Position numbers and translations under genes: made by a program. Shown here piece by piece: positions 6,980-9,708 of a DNA stretch of 9,708 nt (position 1 is its first letter; every line of letters begins with the position of its first letter). The notes below the pieces were generated by a model. It had not been told where the DNA came from. It made no database searches and saw nothing but the letters and a program-made list of their open reading frames with translations. The DNA comes from Paracoccaceae bacterium (GTDB taxonomy: Bacteria; Pseudomonadota; Alphaproteobacteria; Rhodobacterales; Rhodobacteraceae): the NCBI GenBank assembly GCA_007123625.1, contig SKKS01000445.1, positions 1 to 9,708 of the forward strand, given 5' to 3'.

Positions 6980-7672
6980 ATGAACAAGTGGGTCTCCTTG
7001 CTGCGCACGTTCGTGGTGTTTTCGGCGACTGCCGCTCTGGCGGGCTGCCTCGGCAGCAACAGTGGCGGTGGAGGCGGCGGTGGAGGTGGGGGTGGCGGTG
7101 GAGGTGGAGGTGGTGCCGGATCCGTTGGTGCGCATGACACCCGCTTCGACCAGATCGCGGGCATGCTGCCGACCACCGACATGCCGACAACTGGCAGCGC
7201 CAGCTACGCGGGATCGGTAAAGACCATCTTGAACGAGGGCAGCACGCCCATCGGTACCTTGCTGGGCGATATCGAGATGGAGCTAGACTTCGGCCAGGCC
7301 TTTGCCGACGCGACCGCGCAGAGTGTGACCGGGCGCGTGCACAATATCCGCGGAACGGTCGGGGATGAGAACGTGACATATGAAGGAGAGCTGACCACAG
7401 CAGCAGCCCTTGCCAACAGCGTTCCAAGCACCATGGCGATCAACCAGATGACAGTCGCGGGACAAACTCTGACGACTGGGGCAATCCAGTCGAATTTCGG
7501 CGGTGATTTGACGCTGGGCGCTGAAACCGGTGCGGCAAATCTCATGCTGGGCGGGTCCTTTGCCGGGTCCGGTGCGCAGGCGGCCTCGGGTCCTGCGGGC
7601 GGTGTCTTGTGGCAGCCCGGAGGGTTGTCCGATTACAATGTGGGCGGCACCTGGTACATTGAACGACAGTGA
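6980..7672 (+). CDS. Surface lipoprotein with poly-glycine tether, TbpB-like barrel; probable Slam cargo
   Basis: The 230-residue precursor has a lipoprotein signal peptide, MNKWVSLLRTFVVFSATAALAGC, with lipobox LAGC and lipidated C23. The +2 residue is Leu, not Asp, consistent with outer-membrane delivery. After LGSNS comes an unbroken run of 17 glycines (29-45), then a domain of alternating beta-type segments. It includes GDIEMELDFGQAFAD, VTGRVHNIRGTV, IQSNFGGDLTL, GGSFAG, a glycine-rich GPAGGVL and a closing VGGTWYIERQ. This pattern matches the single beta-barrel domain of transferrin-binding-protein-B-like lipoproteins carried by Slam. There is no separate handle domain, so it is far smaller than neisserial TbpB. 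The gene directly precedes and overlaps a Slam gene, the usual cargo-translocon order. Ligand unknown; heme, metal or host-protein binding would all be speculation. Confidence 0.82.
   Translation: MNKWVSLLRTFVVFSATAALAGCLGSNSGGGGGGGGGGGGGGGGGAGSVGAHDTRFDQIAGMLPTTDMPTTGSASYAGSVKTILNEGSTPIGTLLGDIEMELDFGQAFADATAQSVTGRVHNIRGTVGDENVTYEGELTTAAALANSVPSTMAINQMTVAGQTLTTGAIQSNFGGDLTLGAETGAANLMLGGSFAGSGAQAASGPAGGVLWQPGGLSDYNVGGTWYIERQ
7038..7117 (+). repeat. GGN trinucleotide tract encoding 17 glycines
   Basis: The tract core (about 7064-7114) uses a mixture of GGC, GGT, GGA and GGG codons rather than one repeated triplet. It is therefore less slippage-prone than a pure repeat, although GGTGGAGGT-type units recur. 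Length changes in threes would alter tether length without breaking the frame. It lies directly after the lipidated cysteine and would act as a flexible linker. Confidence 0.8.
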
Positions 7673-8910
7673 GCGACCCGGAACCGGCGCGTGGCAGCAG
7701 ACTTGCGCGGAGAGCCCACCGCCTGGCGCTCAGGTCTTTCGGTCTGCGGGCCAGGCGGGCAGCAACCCTTGCCACTCTGACCCTGTGTTGCTGGCTGAGC
7801 CCAGTGACGCTGGACGCGCAAGTGGCGCCCGAGGGGGCGCCGCACGACCTTGCCGCGCTCAGCCGTCAGGTGTCCGCCGACCCCAGTGACCCTGTGGCGC
7901 GCATCAGGCTTGCCATGGCGCTGCTACAATCCGGCGCTTCCGACCGTGCGGGTTTTCATCTGTTGCAGGCCCGCGCGGCGCCGCTGACCGAAACCGAGCG
8001 GCTTCAGCTTGACGCGCTGTCGGCGCGGATCGCGGCACGGCGAAATCACGAAGGCTGGCTGAGTTTCGCGATCGTGCCTGAAACCAACCCCGCGCAACGC
8101 ACCGACGCCGATACGATCTGGATAGGTGATCTGCCCTTTCGCCTGAACCCCGACGCCCGCGCCCGGCGCACCACGGGGGTGCATGTCAACGCAGGCGGTG
8201 CTGTCATGCCGCGGATCGGCGAAGGGCTGCGCCTGCGGGTCGGGGGCAGTCTTGCAGCCCGGTTGTATGAGGATCGCGCATTGCAGGACATCACCCTGCG
8301 GGCCGAACTGGGGCTGCAGGGTCAGACGACGGCCGGGCACGACTGGCAGATCACCGGGTCCACGGCGCGGCGCTCACTCGGAGGCAGCCACTTTGGGCAA
8401 GGGGTGGGCATGCATCTTGCGTGGACGCAGCGGTTGGGCAGGGCGTCGGTTCTGCGGCTGCGCGCGGAAACCGTCGACTGGCGCTTTCGCGATCACCCGG
8501 CACTTGATGGTCCGCGGTTGGCCGTATCGCTGGATCTGCGCCATGCCCTGCGCCCGGATACGCTTCTCAGCGGTTCTGTGTCGCTGTCGCGGGTCGACGC
8601 CCGCGCTCCGCATGAAGCCGGGCAAAGCCTGCGTGTCGGCCTTGGTGCGCAGCATGGTTTTCCGGGCGGGCTGGTTCTGGGAGTAGAATCCTACACTGAG
8701 AGCAACCGCCGCGATGGCCGCGACCCGATCTTCGGGATTCTGCGCCGGGACCACCAGTCCGGGCTTACCCTTCGGTTGATGCATCGCAATGTCGCGCTCG
8801 GCAATTTCGCCCCGGTCATCGAACTGTCGTCAACCCGCCAAACCTCGAACAGCCCCCTGCATGCGTGGCACAACACGCGCGCATCGTTCTCGCTGAGTCG
8901 GCTATTCTAG
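7669..8910 (+). CDS. Slam-type outer-membrane protein (surface lipoprotein assembly modifier, DUF560)
   Basis: The 413-residue protein is the predicted outer-membrane translocon that flips the lipoprotein to the cell surface (type XI secretion). A signal peptide ends at about VTLDA-QV (cleavage after residue 50), preceded by an unusually long Arg-rich n-region. Residues 57-128 are helical and TPR-like (HDLAALSRQVSADPSDPVAR, MALLQSGASDRAGFHLLQAR), as in the periplasmic part of Slam. From about 133 onward (GWLSFAIVPETNPAQRTDAD, ADTIWIGDLPF) the sequence is alternating beta strands to the C-terminal ASFSLSRLF. The terminal Phe is the outer-membrane barrel signal. Length fits the family. The start is GTG at 7669, overlapping the lipoprotein stop as GTGA; there is no strong ribosome-binding site, so coupling is likely. 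The frame is complete and ends just before an IS5-family element. Confidence 0.87.
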   Translation: MSDPEPARGSRLARRAHRLALRSFGLRARRAATLATLTLCCWLSPVTLDAQVAPEGAPHDLAALSRQVSADPSDPVARIRLAMALLQSGASDRAGFHLLQARAAPLTETERLQLDALSARIAARRNHEGWLSFAIVPETNPAQRTDADTIWIGDLPFRLNPDARARRTTGVHVNAGGAVMPRIGEGLRLRVGGSLAARLYEDRALQDITLRAELGLQGQTTAGHDWQITGSTARRSLGGSHFGQGVGMHLAWTQRLGRASVLRLRAETVDWRFRDHPALDGPRLAVSLDLRHALRPDTLLSGSVSLSRVDARAPHEAGQSLRVGLGAQHGFPGGLVLGVESYTESNRRDGRDPIFGILRRDHQSGLTLRLMHRNVALGNFAPVIELSSTRQTSNSPLHAWHNTRASFSLSRLF

Positions 8911-9004
8911 GCAGCACACCCATTAACTCTTGTTTGAGTGCATAGGTTTGTGATTCACTCTTGGGCGGAGATGGGGCGGGAGGAGACAACTGGCGCGATC
9001 AGAC
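8911..9004. other. Slam 3' flank and left end of an IS5-family element
   Basis: The stretch between the Slam stop and the transposase start holds the left end of the right-hand IS, whose partner end is outside the window. The exact border cannot be fixed. TTTGTGATTCA at 8947-8957 also occurs, in the matching orientation, upstream of the left-hand element's transposase (3858-3868). No strong terminator for the Slam operon is visible; AACTC/GAGT around 8925-8939 forms only a weak hairpin. Confidence 0.45.
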
Positions 9005-9708
9005 ATGAGCGATCTTGAATGGGAATTCATGAAGGCGGTCTTGCCCAACAAGACAAGGGGCAAGAAGCGGGTTGATGACCGCCGCGTGATCAACGGCATT
9101 TTCTACGTCCTGCGCACCGGCATCCCTTGGGCTGATCCACCAGAGCAATACGGCCCACCGACCACGGTCTACAACCGCTTCAACCGGTGGAGCCATGCGG
9201 GCCACTGGGACCGGATCATGGAGGCCATCGCCGACGCGCACAACGTGGACATGGTGATGGTCGATGGGACCAGCGTGCGCGCGCATCATTCTGCCACCAC
9301 GCCAAAAAAAGACCTGCGCCGCTGTTCAGGTCGCTCACGGGGCGGATTAGAAACGAAAATACATGCACTTACAAATCAGGATGGGCTGCCGATCCGATAT
9401 GAATTGACACCCGGTCAGGCCCATGACGCGCCGCCGTGCAAGACGCTGCTCGATAACCTGCAGCCCGGCCAACATGTGCTGGCGGACAAGGCCTATGATG
9501 CAGACTGGATCAGGGACATGATCTGGGAACAGGGCGCTATCGACGTGATCCCTTCCAAGGCCAACCGTAAACTGCCCGGAGAATTTGACGCCCAGCTTTA
9601 CCGGGAGCGCAACAAAATCGAGCGCTTCCTTGGCAGGCTGAAAGCATCATTCCGCCGTATCGCAACCCGATACGAAAAGACGTCACGCAACTTCCTGTCG
9701 ATGATCAA
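9005..9708 (+). CDS. IS5-family transposase, frame intact, 3' end outside window
   Basis: The frame is open from an ATG at 9005 to the window edge, 234 residues. The N-terminal part, MSDLEWEFMKAVLPN and FYVLRTGIPWADPPEQYG, is typical of IS427-group transposases. The catalytic triad is visible: D87 in VMVDGTSVRAHH, D161 in LADKAYDADWI and E206 in RERNKIERFLGRLK, followed by RRIATRYEKTSRNFLSMI. Only a short C-terminal tail is missing. Many relatives encode this region as two overlapping frames joined by a programmed shift. Here an A7 run (near 9304-9310, CCAAAAAAAGAC) sits at the usual junction, yet one frame reads through. AGGAG lies about 20 bases upstream, too far to be an ideal ribosome-binding site. 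It appears recent and possibly active. Confidence 0.9.
   Translation, partial: MSDLEWEFMKAVLPNKTRGKKRVDDRRVINGIFYVLRTGIPWADPPEQYGPPTTVYNRFNRWSHAGHWDRIMEAIADAHNVDMVMVDGTSVRAHHSATTPKKDLRRCSGRSRGGLETKIHALTNQDGLPIRYELTPGQAHDAPPCKTLLDNLQPGQHVLADKAYDADWIRDMIWEQGAIDVIPSKANRKLPGEFDAQLYRERNKIERFLGRLKASFRRIATRYEKTSRNFLSMI

Noticed and set aside
6944..7182. Minus-strand frames with poly-proline or Thr/Ser repeats
   Set aside because: They are the reverse reading of the GGN tract of the lipoprotein gene.
1..9708. CRISPR array, rRNA or origin of replication
   Set aside because: No regularly spaced repeats, rRNA-like sequence or iteron/DnaA-box cluster seen.

Overview
The window reads as chromosomal DNA of a high-GC alphaproteobacterium, most likely Rhodobacterales/Rhodobacteraceae. 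This is judged from codon use, the style of the IS5-family elements and the Slam/lipoprotein pair; it is inference, not a taxonomic assignment.

Layout, left to right. (1) 1-1309, minus strand: a chromate-transporter gene (chrA, running off the left edge) preceded by a PadR-type regulator. The regulator overlaps chrA by 4 bp but is broken by a one-base frameshift. (2) 1326-2815: about 1.5 kb with no intact gene, holding decayed coding fragments and possible insertion-sequence debris. (3) 2816-2889, minus strand: tRNA-Gly with anticodon CCC, its 3' end facing the decayed region. (4) 3017-3907: a decayed IS5-family element whose 20-bp terminal inverted repeats are still recognisable. Its transposase is scattered over three frames. 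(5) 3912-6751, minus strand: a two-component system, made of a NarL/LuxR-type response regulator and a polytopic membrane sensor kinase with overlapping genes. (6) 6752-6979: a divergent control region with a striking 8-2-8 inverted repeat. (7) 6980-8910, plus strand: a lipoprotein with a 17-glycine tether and a TbpB-like barrel domain, overlapped by a gene for a Slam-type outer-membrane protein (surface lipoprotein assembly modifier, DUF560; type XI secretion). (8) from about 8940: a second, frame-intact IS5-family element that runs off the right edge.

The most interesting unit is 3912-8910. A Slam translocon and its probable single lipoprotein cargo are encoded divergently from a dedicated sensor kinase/response regulator pair, and an inverted repeat with NarL-like spacing lies between them. 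A working model is that the kinase senses an envelope signal, the regulator binds the repeat, and lipoprotein plus Slam are made together so that the lipoprotein is displayed on the cell surface. The whole unit is bracketed by IS5-family elements. The regulatory link is inferred from position and geometry only.
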